A DNA stretch of 17,275 nt from Paracoccaceae bacterium (GCA_003250135.1 QKHF01000205.1:1-17275); one strand, 5' to 3'; numbered from the stretch's first letter, positions 1-7,832 are shown. Program-made: numbers and translations. The notes: generated by a model not told the origin, from the letters alone.

Positions 1-1
1 G

Positions 2-55
2 GTCCTGGCGGCCCTGAGAGCGGAGCGTTCAGCCGTGGAGGCCGCGGCCGAGTAG
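2..55 (+). CDS. Possible C-terminal end of an unidentified protein (partial)
   Basis: A frame open from the left edge ends at TAG (53-55) and gives an Ala/Glu/Arg-rich helical tail, VLAALRAERSAVEAAAE. It would be convergent with the small membrane protein gene that ends at 64, leaving an 8-nt gap, which suits the dense packing seen elsewhere in the window. Only 17 residues are visible, so no family can be assigned. Another plus-strand frame is also open here, so this is a guess from composition and layout. Confidence 0.35.
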   Translation, partial: VLAALRAERSAVEAAAE

Positions 56-63
56 ACGCCGCG

Positions 64-306
64 TCACCCGTTCTTCGCCGCGCGCGACTGCGCCGACCTT
101 CTGATGCGCGCCTCTCGGCGGACGCTGAGCACCAGCACCGCGACGCACCCCGCGAGCAGGAAAGCCCCTCCGACGAGGTGCGGCGGCGGCAGCCAGTCAA
201 TCAGCGCCGCGGAGGCCAGAACGATCACGAGAATGGCCGCGGTTAGCCGCGCGTCGCTGACGAACATGCTGAAGAGTTCAGAGAGGACGTCCTTCAGAAT
301 CGTCAT
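64..306 (-). CDS. Small two-helix membrane protein, unknown function
   Basis: An 80-residue protein with a short amphipathic start, two hydrophobic segments (about residues 20-40 and 44-63) separated by a WLPPPH turn, and a strongly basic C-terminus rich in Arg and Lys. The basic tail suggests a cytoplasmic C-terminus. The start codon overlaps the stop of the preceding COG4280-like gene in an ATGA (303-306), so it is probably translationally coupled to it and is the last gene of the rarD operon. I do not recognise a family. It may be a small subunit or stabiliser of the larger membrane protein upstream; that is inference from coupling only. Confidence 0.7.
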   Translation of the reverse strand: MTILKDVLSELFSMFVSDARLTAAILVIVLASAALIDWLPPPHLVGGAFLLAGCVAVLVLSVRREARIRRSAQSRAAKNG

Positions 307-1064
307 GACGTCGCCTCGGAGGCGGTATTGCGCGCGATGCGCGCCGCCAGCAGGCCCGCGCCAAGGAACAGCGCAGCGAAGACGAACAGCGCCAGGTCAT
401 TGCCCGGCCAGTCGACCCCCAGCCCCTCGCCGGTCCAGAAAACGCCAAAGGCTGACAGCATCACGCCGACCCCGAACTTGAGCGTATTCTCAGGCACGCG
501 CGACAACGGACGATGCGCGACCGCGCCGATGATGAGCACGACGACGCAGGCGCCAAGTGCGCCAAGGCTGGCGGGCCACAGCAAGCCGCGCCCCGCGCCG
601 ACCGCGATGACGATGAAAACGACCTCGAGCCCTTCCAGTAAAACCGCTTTGAACGCCACGATTCCAGCGATCCAGTCATGCGAGGTTTTCCGGCGGCGGA
701 CCTCCGCGCTCAGCTCGGCCGTCTCTCTGGCGAAGATCGCGTCCTCGTCATGCAGGGGGATGACGCCCCCGGCCCGCAGCGACGCCTTGCGCAGCCAGCC
801 GACGCCGAACAGCAGCAGGAGAACTCCGATGACCAGCTGCAGAATATGCAGCGGCGCGCGCTCGATCAGAGGACCAAGGCCCAGAATCGTGGCGGCCAGC
901 GCGGCCAACGCCGCCGCGGTGCCGAGAACCGCAGGCCGCCACCCGCGCAGCGTGGCGACGACGAGCACGATGGTGAACGCCTCCACAACTTCGACCGCCG
1001 ACGCGAAAAACGCGGCGCCGATGGCGGGGGCGGCGGTGGACCATTCGAGCATGGCGACGTTCAT
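303..1064 (-). CDS. COG4280-like multi-pass membrane protein with duplicated ExxE motif
   Basis: A 253-residue integral membrane protein with six to seven predicted helices. The ATG at 1064 is chosen because it overlaps the rarD stop in an ATGA; the same frame stays open upstream but there it is only the shadow of rarD. The protein looks internally duplicated: E25-V-V-E28 in helix 1 matches E144-G-L-E147 in the fourth hydrophobic segment, and residues 80-90 (G-F-G-W pattern) match 200-210. The halves are joined by a charged loop (about 103-131). The architecture recalls FTR1/EfeU iron permeases, which carry REGLE-type motifs in helices 1 and 4, but the Arg before each ExxE is replaced by Val24 and Leu143. 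Family assignment to the uncharacterised COG4280 group is from memory; a cation transport role is inference. Confidence 0.8.
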   Translation of the reverse strand: MNVAMLEWSTAAPAIGAAFFASAVEVVEAFTIVLVVATLRGWRPAVLGTAAALAALAATILGLGPLIERAPLHILQLVIGVLLLLFGVGWLRKASLRAGGVIPLHDEDAIFARETAELSAEVRRRKTSHDWIAGIVAFKAVLLEGLEVVFIVIAVGAGRGLLWPASLGALGACVVVLIIGAVAHRPLSRVPENTLKFGVGVMLSAFGVFWTGEGLGVDWPGNDLALFVFAALFLGAGLLAARIARNTASEATS

Positions 1065-2017
1065 TTGCGCATGAGCGGCGACTCGGGTCCTTTTACCACA
1101 TGGCGCGCAGAACGCCCCGCCGCCGAGTAGATCGCAATCGCCGTCCAGATCATGCCGAAGGCGATCCCGTGCCACAGAGTGAACGCCTCTCCGAACACGA
1201 TTACCGCGCAGAAGAACTGCAGGGTCGGGTTCAGGTATTGCAGCAGGCCCAGCGTGGCGTAGCGCAGCCGCTGGGCGGCGGCGGCGAACAGCAGCAGCGG
1301 ACCACCCGTCAGCGGGCCAGAGGCGATCAGGAGCGCGCTGTCGGCCCAGGAGGCCCCAAACCAGCCGCCGGGCCGGTCGACCAGCGCCGTCCAGCCCTCC
1401 ACATGCGCGCCATAGAGCCAGATGAGGGCGAGCGGGCTCAGAAGCAGCGCCTCCACCGTCACCGTGGTGATGGGGCCCGCGGCGATGGTCTTCTTCAGCA
1501 AGCCATAGACCGACATGGTCGAGGCGAGGATCAGCGCGATCCACGGCGCGGCGCCCAAGCCCACCGTCAGAAGCGCGACCGCCAGCGCCGCGAGCGCCAC
1601 GGCGCCAGCCTGGGCGCGGGACAGGCGCTCCTTCAGCACCAACACCCCCAGCGCCACGGTCAACAGCGGGAAGATGTAATAACCGAGGCTCGACTCGGTC
1701 GCCCGACCGACCTGCACTGCGAAGATGAATGTGAACCAGTTCACGGCGATCAGCACGGCCGCCAGAACCAGAACCGCCAGGGTTCGGCTCGTGGTCAGCG
1801 CATCCCTGATCCGGTCGGCCCGGCCGGTGAGCAGCGCATAGCCCCCGACGAAGACGACGCTCCAGACCGTGCGGTGGCTGAGCACCTCCAGCGGCGGGAC
1901 GTGGGACAGCGCCTTGTAGAAAATCGGCGACAGGCCCCAGATCGTGAACGCGGAAAGCGCGAGGACGACGCCGACCCATGCGTTCGGCTGTTCCGCATTG
2001 TCAGGCGCCGTCGTCAT
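1061..2017 (-). CDS. rarD: RarD-type EamA-family drug/metabolite transporter
   Basis: A 318-residue inner-membrane protein of the DMT superfamily with about ten hydrophobic helices in two EamA repeats. RarD hallmarks are visible near the N-terminus: WGLSPIFYK (27-35) and EVLSHRTVWS (44-53), followed by an internal KKTIAAGPITT segment. RarD proteins were named for chloramphenicol sensitivity, but their substrates are poorly defined, so no substrate is claimed. The start at 2017 is chosen over the longer open frame because a GGAG lies 6 nt upstream, the protein then begins in the usual place before helix 1, and the longer version would run over the sodB terminator into sodB. The stop overlaps the next gene in an ATGA. 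It is the first gene of a three-gene operon. Confidence 0.9.
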   Translation of the reverse strand: MTTAPDNAEQPNAWVGVVLALSAFTIWGLSPIFYKALSHVPPLEVLSHRTVWSVVFVGGYALLTGRADRIRDALTTSRTLAVLVLAAVLIAVNWFTFIFAVQVGRATESSLGYYIFPLLTVALGVLVLKERLSRAQAGAVALAALAVALLTVGLGAAPWIALILASTMSVYGLLKKTIAAGPITTVTVEALLLSPLALIWLYGAHVEGWTALVDRPGGWFGASWADSALLIASGPLTGGPLLLFAAAAQRLRYATLGLLQYLNPTLQFFCAVIVFGEAFTLWHGIAFGMIWTAIAIYSAAGRSARHVVKGPESPLMRK

Positions 2018-2030
2018 CGCCGCTCCAAAG

Positions 2031-2056
2031 AAAAACCCCGGCCGCGTGGGCCGGGG
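2031..2056 (-). terminator. Intrinsic terminator of sodB
   Basis: Read on the minus strand, a perfect 8-bp GC-only stem (CCCCGGCC/GGCCGGGG, arms 2049-2056 and 2036-2043) with a 5-nt loop is followed by five T residues (2031-2035) and more T after a short break. It lies 34 nt past the sodB stop and is the only textbook Rho-independent terminator in the window. Its T tract ends only 13 nt before the rarD start codon. Confidence 0.9.
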
Positions 2057-2090
2057 CTCGTCGGTTCCCTCAGGATATCGACGTCTCGCC

Positions 2091-2699
2091 TCAGGCGCCC
2101 GCCAGCCTCTCGGCCACGTTTTCCCAATTGACCAGATTGTCGAGGAAGTTCTCAAGGTAAGCCGGGCGCTTATTCCGGAAATCGATGTAGTAGGAATGCT
2201 CCCACACGTCGCAGCCCAGCAGCGCGGTCTGGCCGAAGCAGAGCGGGTTCACTCCGTTCTCGGTCTTGGTGACCTTCAGGCCGCCATCGGCGTCCTTGAC
2301 CAGCCACGCCCAGCCCGAGCCGAACTGGCCGGCGCCCGCGGCGGAGAACTGCGACTTGAACTCGGCGACAGAGCCGAAGGAGTCGGTGATCGCGGCTTCC
2401 AGCTCTCCGGGCATCGAGCTTTCGCCCGGTCCCATCATCTCCCAGAACTGGTTGTGATTCCAAAGCTGGCTGATGTTGTTGAAGATGCCGTTCTGGGCGA
2501 CCGCGGTCGCGTTGTAAGTGCCGACGATGATCTCTTCGAGGGTTTTGCCGTCCCACTCGGTGCCCGCGATCAGCTTGTTGCCGTTGTCGACATAAGCCTT
2601 GTGATGCAGGTCGTGATGATAATGCAGCGTCTCTTCGGACATGCCGTTCGACGAGAGCGCGTCATGCGCGTAAGGAAGATCGGGAAGCTCAAAGGCCAT
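2091..2699 (-). CDS. sodB: Superoxide dismutase, iron type
   Basis: Converts superoxide to oxygen and hydrogen peroxide in the cytoplasm. The 202-residue sequence aligns end to end with FeSOD (opening MAFELPDLPYA, ending in a VNWENVAERLA motif). All four metal ligands are visible: His28 (in LHYHHDLHH), His82 (in QLWNHNQFW), Asp164 and His168 (in DVWEHSYY). The active-site Gln is Gln78 in the NISQLWNH segment, the position typical of iron rather than manganese enzymes. No signal peptide is present. A strong AGGAGGGG ribosome site precedes the ATG. It appears monocistronic, with a candidate promoter at 2769-2796 and its own intrinsic terminator. Metal use cannot be settled from sequence alone; a cambialistic enzyme remains possible. 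Confidence 0.97.
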   Translation of the reverse strand: MAFELPDLPYAHDALSSNGMSEETLHYHHDLHHKAYVDNGNKLIAGTEWDGKTLEEIIVGTYNATAVAQNGIFNNISQLWNHNQFWEMMGPGESSMPGELEAAITDSFGSVAEFKSQFSAAGAGQFGSGWAWLVKDADGGLKVTKTENGVNPLCFGQTALLGCDVWEHSYYIDFRNKRPAYLENFLDNLVNWENVAERLAGA

Positions 2700-2768
2700 T
2701 GGAAGTCCCCTCCTGAACAGGATGGCGTGGGTGGAATCTCTTTAGGGCGGCGACGCCCGCCGAAGGGC

Positions 2769-2796
2769 ACTATAGCCACCGGCGCGCGGATCGAAA
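2769..2796 (-). promoter_or_regulatory. Candidate sigma70-type promoter of sodB
   Basis: On the minus strand, TTTCGA (2791-2796), a 16-nt spacer and TATAGT (2769-2774) lie about 70 nt upstream of the sodB start. The -10 element is good, the -35 weak. The same TATAGT with a 16-nt spacer occurs in the yajC promoter. No clear Fur-like operator is visible around it. Confidence 0.4.
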
Positions 2797-2813
2797 GGGT
2801 GAGATCGCCGCTA

Positions 2814-3200
2814 TTATGCGACTTGACCGGTTGCGATCAGGGCGGCGGCGACCCGACGCCCCTCAGAAAGCAGCACGTTGTAGGTCCGGCAGGCCGCCGG
2901 CGTCGCCATGAAATCCGCCCCGACGCCATACTCTTCAAACGCTTCGCGGAGCGCGGCAGGAAGCGGCGCGATCTCATCCCCGGTTCCGATCAACAGAACG
3001 TCAAACGCCGACGCGCTGTCGAGCACGGGTTGAAAAAGGGCGATGTTAAGTCCGCTCGCGCCCTCAACCGGCCATGACAGGACCCGCGTTCCGATCAGCA
3101 GCGCCGAGCCCTGATGCAGCGCGCCGGCGATTCGGAAGCCGCCGTCGAAATAGGCATCGATGGGCGGCGGCCCTTCAAAGCTGATCTCGTTCATGCGCAT
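2814..3200 (-). CDS. Mth938-like domain protein (DUF498 family)
   Basis: A 128-residue soluble protein of the Mth938/NDUFAF3-type fold. Typical features are the opening I-S-F-E-G-x-P-P-I-D-A-Y segment, the central FDVLLIGTGDEIAPLP stretch (roughly 66-81) and a C-terminal G-V-G-A-D-F-M-A-T-P-A-A-C-R-T-Y-N-V-L segment. The eukaryotic homologue NDUFAF3 helps assemble respiratory complex I; the bacterial role is not established. It follows secF with 15 nt between, a gene order I recall as common in alphaproteobacteria, and is probably the last gene of the yajC-secDF operon. An in-frame ATG two codons later (3194) is an equally possible start because no strong ribosome site separates them. Confidence 0.88.
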   Translation of the reverse strand: MRMNEISFEGPPPIDAYFDGGFRIAGALHQGSALLIGTRVLSWPVEGASGLNIALFQPVLDSASAFDVLLIGTGDEIAPLPAALREAFEEYGVGADFMATPAACRTYNVLLSEGRRVAAALIATGQVA

Positions 3201-3215
3201 CGCGCGCCTGAACCG

Positions 3216-4184
3216 TCAGGGCGCGTCGGGCGAGCCGAACCGAACGCCGCCCGATCCGGCGGTCGGATCGTCGGTGCGCTTCGACCAGTCCCGCTTCACG
3301 CCGAAGTGAAGCAAAATGGGCGACGCGATGAAGATCGAGGAATAGGTGCCGACCACGATTCCCCAGATCATCGCGAAGGTGAACCCGCGAATGTTCTCAC
3401 CGCCGAGCCCATAGAGCGCAAACAGGGCGATCAGGGTGGTGAGCGATGTCATCAGGGTGCGCGAGAGCGTTTCGTTGATCGAGAGATCAAGCAGCTCCGC
3501 CAGCCCCATCTTCTTGTACTTGCGCAGATTCTCTCGCACGCGGTCGAACACGACGACGGTGTCGTTCAGCGAATAGCCGACAATGGTCAGGATCGCCGCG
3601 ATGGAGGCGAGGTTGAACTCCATCTGGGTGACGGTGAACACGCCCATCGTCAGGATCACGTCATGCGCCAAGGCGACGATCGCACCCACGGAGAACTGCC
3701 ACTCGAACCGCAGCCAGATGTAGATCAGCACGGCGACCAGCGACAGCAGCACCGCGATCGTGGATGCGGTGATCAACTCACCCGAGACCGCCGGGCCGAC
3801 CACATCGGTGGCGAGCACGACCAGACCATCAAACGCGCCCGTCATCGCATCGGCGACGCGCTGGGCCGCTTCGGACTGGTTGTCGCCATCGCCCGGCTGG
3901 GCGGCGATGCGGATCACGAAATCGGTGGGCGAGCCGAACTCCTGCACGATCACCTCGCCCAGACCGAGCCCGCCAGCGACGTCGCGAATCTCTCCGATCG
4001 GAACGACCTGAGGGGTGCGGATCTCAATTGAGGAGCCGCCGCGGAAATCGATGCCGAAGTTCAGTCCTTGAACGAAAAGCAGCGCCACGGAGGCGATCAC
4101 GCCGAGAAGCGAGATTCCGATGCAGATTCGCCGCCGCTGCAGGAAACCGAAATGGGTGTCGTCGGGAACAAGGCGAAGGCGCAT
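3216..4184 (-). CDS. secF: Protein translocase subunit SecF
   Basis: Inner-membrane partner of SecD; the pair uses the proton motive force to help pull secreted proteins through SecYEG from the periplasmic side. The 322-residue protein has the family layout: helix 1 (about 20-38), the NFGIDFRGG motif (42-50, Asp46), a small periplasmic domain, then five C-terminal helices holding the HDV segment near 174-176 and GYSLNDTVVVFDRVREN (203-219, Asp208). The start at 4184 is preferred because it sits 11 nt after the secD stop and yields the normal RLVPDDT-type N-terminus. A 20-residue hydrophilic tail rich in Gly, Ser and Asp ends the protein. It lies in the operon yajC-secD-secF-Mth938. Confidence 0.97.
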   Translation of the reverse strand: MRLRLVPDDTHFGFLQRRRICIGISLLGVIASVALLFVQGLNFGIDFRGGSSIEIRTPQVVPIGEIRDVAGGLGLGEVIVQEFGSPTDFVIRIAAQPGDGDNQSEAAQRVADAMTGAFDGLVVLATDVVGPAVSGELITASTIAVLLSLVAVLIYIWLRFEWQFSVGAIVALAHDVILTMGVFTVTQMEFNLASIAAILTIVGYSLNDTVVVFDRVRENLRKYKKMGLAELLDLSINETLSRTLMTSLTTLIALFALYGLGGENIRGFTFAMIWGIVVGTYSSIFIASPILLHFGVKRDWSKRTDDPTAGSGGVRFGSPDAP

Positions 4185-4195
4185 GACGGCCGCTC

Positions 4196-5788
4196 TCAAA
4201 TCGTAATCTGCTTGGGCCGTCTGGCCTGCATCCACAGGACGACCAGAAAGCGGGTGACGAGAACCGCCGTGAAGACGGAGGTGACGATGCCGGCGCCCAG
4301 CGTGACCGAGAAGCCCTGAACCGGCCCGGAGCCGAGCGAGAACAGGATCACCGCGACGATGAAGGTGGTCACGTTCGCGTCCACGATGGCGGAGAAGGCG
4401 CGTTCATACCCGGTTTCAATCGCTTGCGCCGGCTTCTTTACATTCTTCAGCTCTTCTCGGATGCGCTCGAATATCAGCACGTTGGCGTCGACCGCCATGC
4501 CGATGGTCAACACGATGCCCGCGATGCCGGGCAAGGTCAGCGTCGCGCCCGCGGCCGACAAGAGGCCGAAGATCATCGCGACGTTGAAGGTGAGCGCGAT
4601 ATCCGCGAGGACGCCGAACCAGCCATAGCTGAGCACCATGAAGACCAGAACGGCGACGCCGGCGACCACGGCCGCGGCCTTGCCAGCGGCGATCGAGTCG
4701 GCGCCCAGAACCGGACCCACCGTGCTGGAGGATTTCACTTTGATCTCGGCGGGCAGCGCGCCGGAGCGTAGGAGAATCGCCAGCGTGGCTGCGCTCTCCA
4801 CATTGAAGCTTCCGGTGATCTGGCCCGAGCCGCCCAGAATGGCGCTGATGATGCGAGGGGCCGAAATCACCTCGCCGTCCAGCACGATGGCGAAGCGGTT
4901 GCCGACATTCTTGGCGGTGTATTCGCCGAACTTGGCGCCGCCGACCGCATCGAAGCGGAAATCCACCGCCGGCAGGCCGTTGCGATCAAACCCCGGCTTG
5001 GCGTCCACCAGGCGCTCGCCGGTGACGGTCGCCCGACGCTCCAGCAGGTAAAACACGCCGGGCTCGTCCGACGAGGGCAGGATCATCTCACCCGCGCCGG
5101 GGCGCGTTCGGGGATCGGTGACCACCCCCTTCACTTCGTGGAAGGTCAGCTTCGCGGTGCGGCCGATCAACTCCAGCACGTCGTCGGTGCTTTCCGCGCC
5201 CGGCACCTGAATCACGATGCGCCGCTCGCCCTGTCGCTGGATGGTGACCTCTTTGGTCCCTTCCGGGTCGATGCGTCGCCGGATGATCTCCAGCGACTGC
5301 GACATGGTGCGCGACAGGATGTTGACGATCGCGGCGTCGGTCAGAGTCGCCGTCAACGTCTGGCCGTCGACCGAGATCTGAAACTCATTTGTGTTGGCGC
5401 CGATCAAGGCGTCGACGACAGAGCCCGAGAGCCCCCTGATCGCCTCGGCCGCAGCCTCAACCTTGGTCGGATCGCTGATGCGCACAGAAACGCTTTCAAG
5501 ATCGACCGCAGGCGGGTTGAACTCGAACACGCCGGCCCGACGCAGAGCAGCGTTGATATCGCCGGCCATCTGCTGCACGCGCTCGGCATAGACGTCTTCT
5601 ACCTGAACCTCGACCAGCAGATGGGCGCCGCCCTGAAGATCGAGGCCCAGATTGACGGCCTGGTTCGGCAGCCACGACGGGAACCCGGCGCGGCCCTGCT
5701 CATTGAACAGATTCGGCGCGGCGTACAGCACGCCGAGCAGGCAGGTCAGAATGACCAGCGCCTTTTTCCAGGAAGCGAAGTACAGCAT
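4196..5788 (-). CDS. secD: Protein translocase subunit SecD
   Basis: RND-type subunit that, with SecF, completes Sec-dependent export using the proton gradient. The 530-residue protein starts with a membrane helix (about 10-25), then LGLDLQGG (47-54), a large periplasmic P1 region (roughly 55-360), and five C-terminal helices with GMAVDANVLIFERIREE (430-446, Asp434), the family's conserved proton-path region. The length is close to that of other alphaproteobacterial SecD proteins. A GAGG lies just upstream of the ATG. The 56-nt gap after yajC contains a short self-complementary GCGCCTGAGGCGC (5797-5809) but no T tract, so cotranscription with yajC is likely. Confidence 0.98.
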   Translation of the reverse strand: MLYFASWKKALVILTCLLGVLYAAPNLFNEQGRAGFPSWLPNQAVNLGLDLQGGAHLLVEVQVEDVYAERVQQMAGDINAALRRAGVFEFNPPAVDLESVSVRISDPTKVEAAAEAIRGLSGSVVDALIGANTNEFQISVDGQTLTATLTDAAIVNILSRTMSQSLEIIRRRIDPEGTKEVTIQRQGERRIVIQVPGAESTDDVLELIGRTAKLTFHEVKGVVTDPRTRPGAGEMILPSSDEPGVFYLLERRATVTGERLVDAKPGFDRNGLPAVDFRFDAVGGAKFGEYTAKNVGNRFAIVLDGEVISAPRIISAILGGSGQITGSFNVESAATLAILLRSGALPAEIKVKSSSTVGPVLGADSIAAGKAAAVVAGVAVLVFMVLSYGWFGVLADIALTFNVAMIFGLLSAAGATLTLPGIAGIVLTIGMAVDANVLIFERIREELKNVKKPAQAIETGYERAFSAIVDANVTTFIVAVILFSLGSGPVQGFSVTLGAGIVTSVFTAVLVTRFLVVLWMQARRPKQITI

Positions 5789-5844
5789 GCCGCCTCGCGA
5801 TGCGCCTGAGGCGCGTTACCGAGCGTGAAGCAAGCGGGCCGGGG

Positions 5845-6177
5845 TCAGGCGGCCTCGGCCGGCTCCGTCTTCGAGATCACCGCGACGATGGTCGATTTGA
5901 CGACGCGCACCTTCACGCCTTCGGCGATCTCGACCTCGCACTCGTCGTCTTCCTTGACCTTGGTCACCTTGCCGATGAAGCCGCCCTGGGTGATGACCTG
6001 ATCACCGCGGCGCAGCGCCTGGACCATGGCCTTGTGCTCTTTGGCGCGCTTCTGCTGCGGACGGATCAGCAGGAAGTACATGATGACGAAGATCAGGACG
6101 AAGGGAATGATGCCCTGAAGGCCGCCCATTGCGCCCGCCCCTCCGGCGGCCTGAGCGTATGCTTCGGTGACGAACAT
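5845..6177 (-). CDS. yajC: Sec translocon accessory protein YajC
   Basis: Small single-span membrane protein that associates with SecDF in the Sec holotranslocon. The 110 residues show an N-terminal Ala/Gly-rich periplasmic stretch, one hydrophobic helix (about 22-39), the family signature RPQQKR right after it (39-44), and the cytoplasmic motif GDQVITQGGFIGKV (58-71). The ATG is preceded by AGGAG at good spacing. It is the first gene of the minus-strand operon yajC-secD-secF-Mth938, and is divergent from serS with 208 nt between the starts. Confidence 0.97.
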   Translation of the reverse strand: MFVTEAYAQAAGGAGAMGGLQGIIPFVLIFVIMYFLLIRPQQKRAKEHKAMVQALRRGDQVITQGGFIGKVTKVKEDDECEVEIAEGVKVRVVKSTIVAVISKTEPAEAA

Positions 6178-6252
6178 GGAATCTCCTGGCGGTTTGGCGC
6201 TGCGCGACGCGCCTCAGCGCGACCGTGGCCTGGGATGTAAAAACCGGCGCGG

Positions 6253-6280
6253 ACTATACAAGTGGGCGACGGCGTTGCAA
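6253..6280 (-). promoter_or_regulatory. Sigma70-type promoter of the yajC-secDF operon
   Basis: On the minus strand, TTGCAA (6275-6280), a 16-nt spacer and TATAGT (6253-6258) lie about 75 nt upstream of the yajC start. Both hexamers match the consensus at five of six or four of six positions, making this the best promoter in the window. The rest of the 208-nt gap shows only a lone TATAAG (6337-6342) facing serS, with no convincing -35 partner. Confidence 0.6.
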
Positions 6281-6385
6281 GGCCGCCCGGACGATCTTTG
6301 GCGCGATCCAGCGGTGGCGCCGGGCTGGGAATTCCGTATAAGAGCGCGCGAGTGAACACGGGCGGCGGCTGAGGCGGCGAAATCC

Positions 6386-7678
6386 ATGCATGACATCAAG
6401 GCCATTCGCGAGAATCCGGAGGCGTTCGACAGGGCGCTGGCGCGGCGCGGGCTTAAGGCTAAAGCAAGAGCCATCCTCGCTTTTGATGAGAGCCGCCGCG
6501 CAACTATTACAGCCGCGGAACAGGCGCTGGCGGATCGCAACGCCGCCTCGAAACTGATTGGCAAGGCCAAGGCCACCGGCGACGAGGCTGAGTTCGAGCG
6601 TCTGCGCGCGCTTGTCGCCGAGAAGAAGGACGAAATCGTCCAGCTTGAGAATAAAGCAAAGTCAGCAGAAGCAGAATTTAAGAACCTGCTTTTGACACTG
6701 CCCAATTCCCCGCTTGATGAGACGCCCGACGGCGCCGACGAGTCGGACAATGTCGAAATCCGCCGTTGGGGATCGCCGCGCGCCTTCGATTTCGACCCCA
6801 GGGAGCATTGGGAGATCGGCGAGGCGATGGGGCTGATGGACTTCGAGGCCGCCGCCAAGCTCTCCGGCGCGCGCTTCGTGGTGATGAAAGGCGCGATGAT
6901 CCGCCTGCACCGCGCCATCGCCCAGTTCATGCTGGACACGCATGTGGACCAGAACGGCCTGACCGAGGTCTGGACCCCGGTTCTGGTGCGCGACGAGGCG
7001 ATGCTCGGCACTGGCCAGCTGCCGAAGTTCGCCGAGGACAGCTATCAGACCACCAACGGCTGGTGGCTGATCCCGACCGCCGAGGTGACGCTGACCAACC
7101 TCGCCGCAGGCGAGATCCTGGAGGCGAGCGCCCTGCCCCTGCGCTACACGGCGTGGACACAGTGCTTCCGGTCCGAGGCGGGCAGCGCGGGCAAGGACAC
7201 CCGCGGCATGCTGCGCCAGCACCAGTTCGAGAAGGTGGAGATGGTCTCCATCACCACGCCCGAGGAGAGCCTCGCCGAACTGGACCGGATGACGCGCTGC
7301 GCCGAGGGCATTCTGGAGGCGCTGGAGCTGCCCTATCGCACCGTCGCGCTCTGCACCGGCGACATGGGGTTCGGAGCGAGGAAGACCCACGATCTGGAGG
7401 TCTGGCTGCCGGGCCAGAACGCCTATCGCGAGATCAGCTCCTGCTCGGTCTGCGGGGATTTCCAGGCGCGGCGCATGAACGCCCGCTTCCGGCCGGAGCC
7501 GGAGGCGAAACCCGAGTTCGTGCATACGCTTAACGGGTCCGGCTTGGCCGTCGGTCGAACTCTGATCGCGGTGATCGAGAATTACCAGAACGCCGATGGC
7601 TCCATCAGCGTTCCCAGTGTGTTGCGGCCCTATCTTAAGGGCGCGACGACGATCGGCGCGGACGGGGCGCTAGGTTAA
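6386..7678 (+). CDS. serS: Seryl-tRNA synthetase
   Basis: Class II aminoacyl-tRNA synthetase that charges tRNA-Ser (and tRNA-Sec where present) with serine in the cytoplasm. The 430-residue length is usual for the bacterial enzyme. Residues about 1-105 form the tRNA-binding coiled-coil arm, rich in Lys, Glu and Ala. The catalytic core shows a PTAEVTLTNL segment, motif 2 around CFRSEAGSAGKDTRG with the downstream RQHQFEKVE, and motif 3 in the NGSGLAVGRTLIAVIEN segment near the C-terminus. The start is supported by the standard MHDIKAIRENPEAFD opening and by TGAGGCGG about 10 nt upstream. In many alphaproteobacteria serS is near tatABC and surE; here a SET-domain gene and a GNAT gene separate it from surE. 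Confidence 0.98.
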   Translation: MHDIKAIRENPEAFDRALARRGLKAKARAILAFDESRRATITAAEQALADRNAASKLIGKAKATGDEAEFERLRALVAEKKDEIVQLENKAKSAEAEFKNLLLTLPNSPLDETPDGADESDNVEIRRWGSPRAFDFDPREHWEIGEAMGLMDFEAAAKLSGARFVVMKGAMIRLHRAIAQFMLDTHVDQNGLTEVWTPVLVRDEAMLGTGQLPKFAEDSYQTTNGWWLIPTAEVTLTNLAAGEILEASALPLRYTAWTQCFRSEAGSAGKDTRGMLRQHQFEKVEMVSITTPEESLAELDRMTRCAEGILEALELPYRTVALCTGDMGFGARKTHDLEVWLPGQNAYREISSCSVCGDFQARRMNARFRPEPEAKPEFVHTLNGSGLAVGRTLIAVIENYQNADGSISVPSVLRPYLKGATTIGADGALG

Positions 7679-7832
7679 ACGACGCCCCGAAAGCGCGCTC
7701 GAAAGAATCATTTTCAAACACAGCGAACCGCGCATATTCCACCGTTGCGCGCGTCGCCCAGCGTCAGGCTATTTCGCCTGTTGTGTCATGTCCGGAGGGC
7801 GGCCCGGCGAGCATTCGCAAGGTTCTACACAG

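Noticed and set aside
1065..1979. Upstream extension of the COG4280-like gene into a 558-residue protein
   Set aside because: The extra part is the wrong-frame shadow of rarD: Arg/Gly/Pro-rich with no membrane pattern. The ATG at 1064 in the ATGA overlap is a far better start.
7663..7689. CGGGGCG/CGCCCCG stem at the end of serS as a terminator
   Set aside because: A 7-bp stem exists, but the loop is 13 nt, it spans the stop codon and no T tract follows; too weak to annotate as a terminator.
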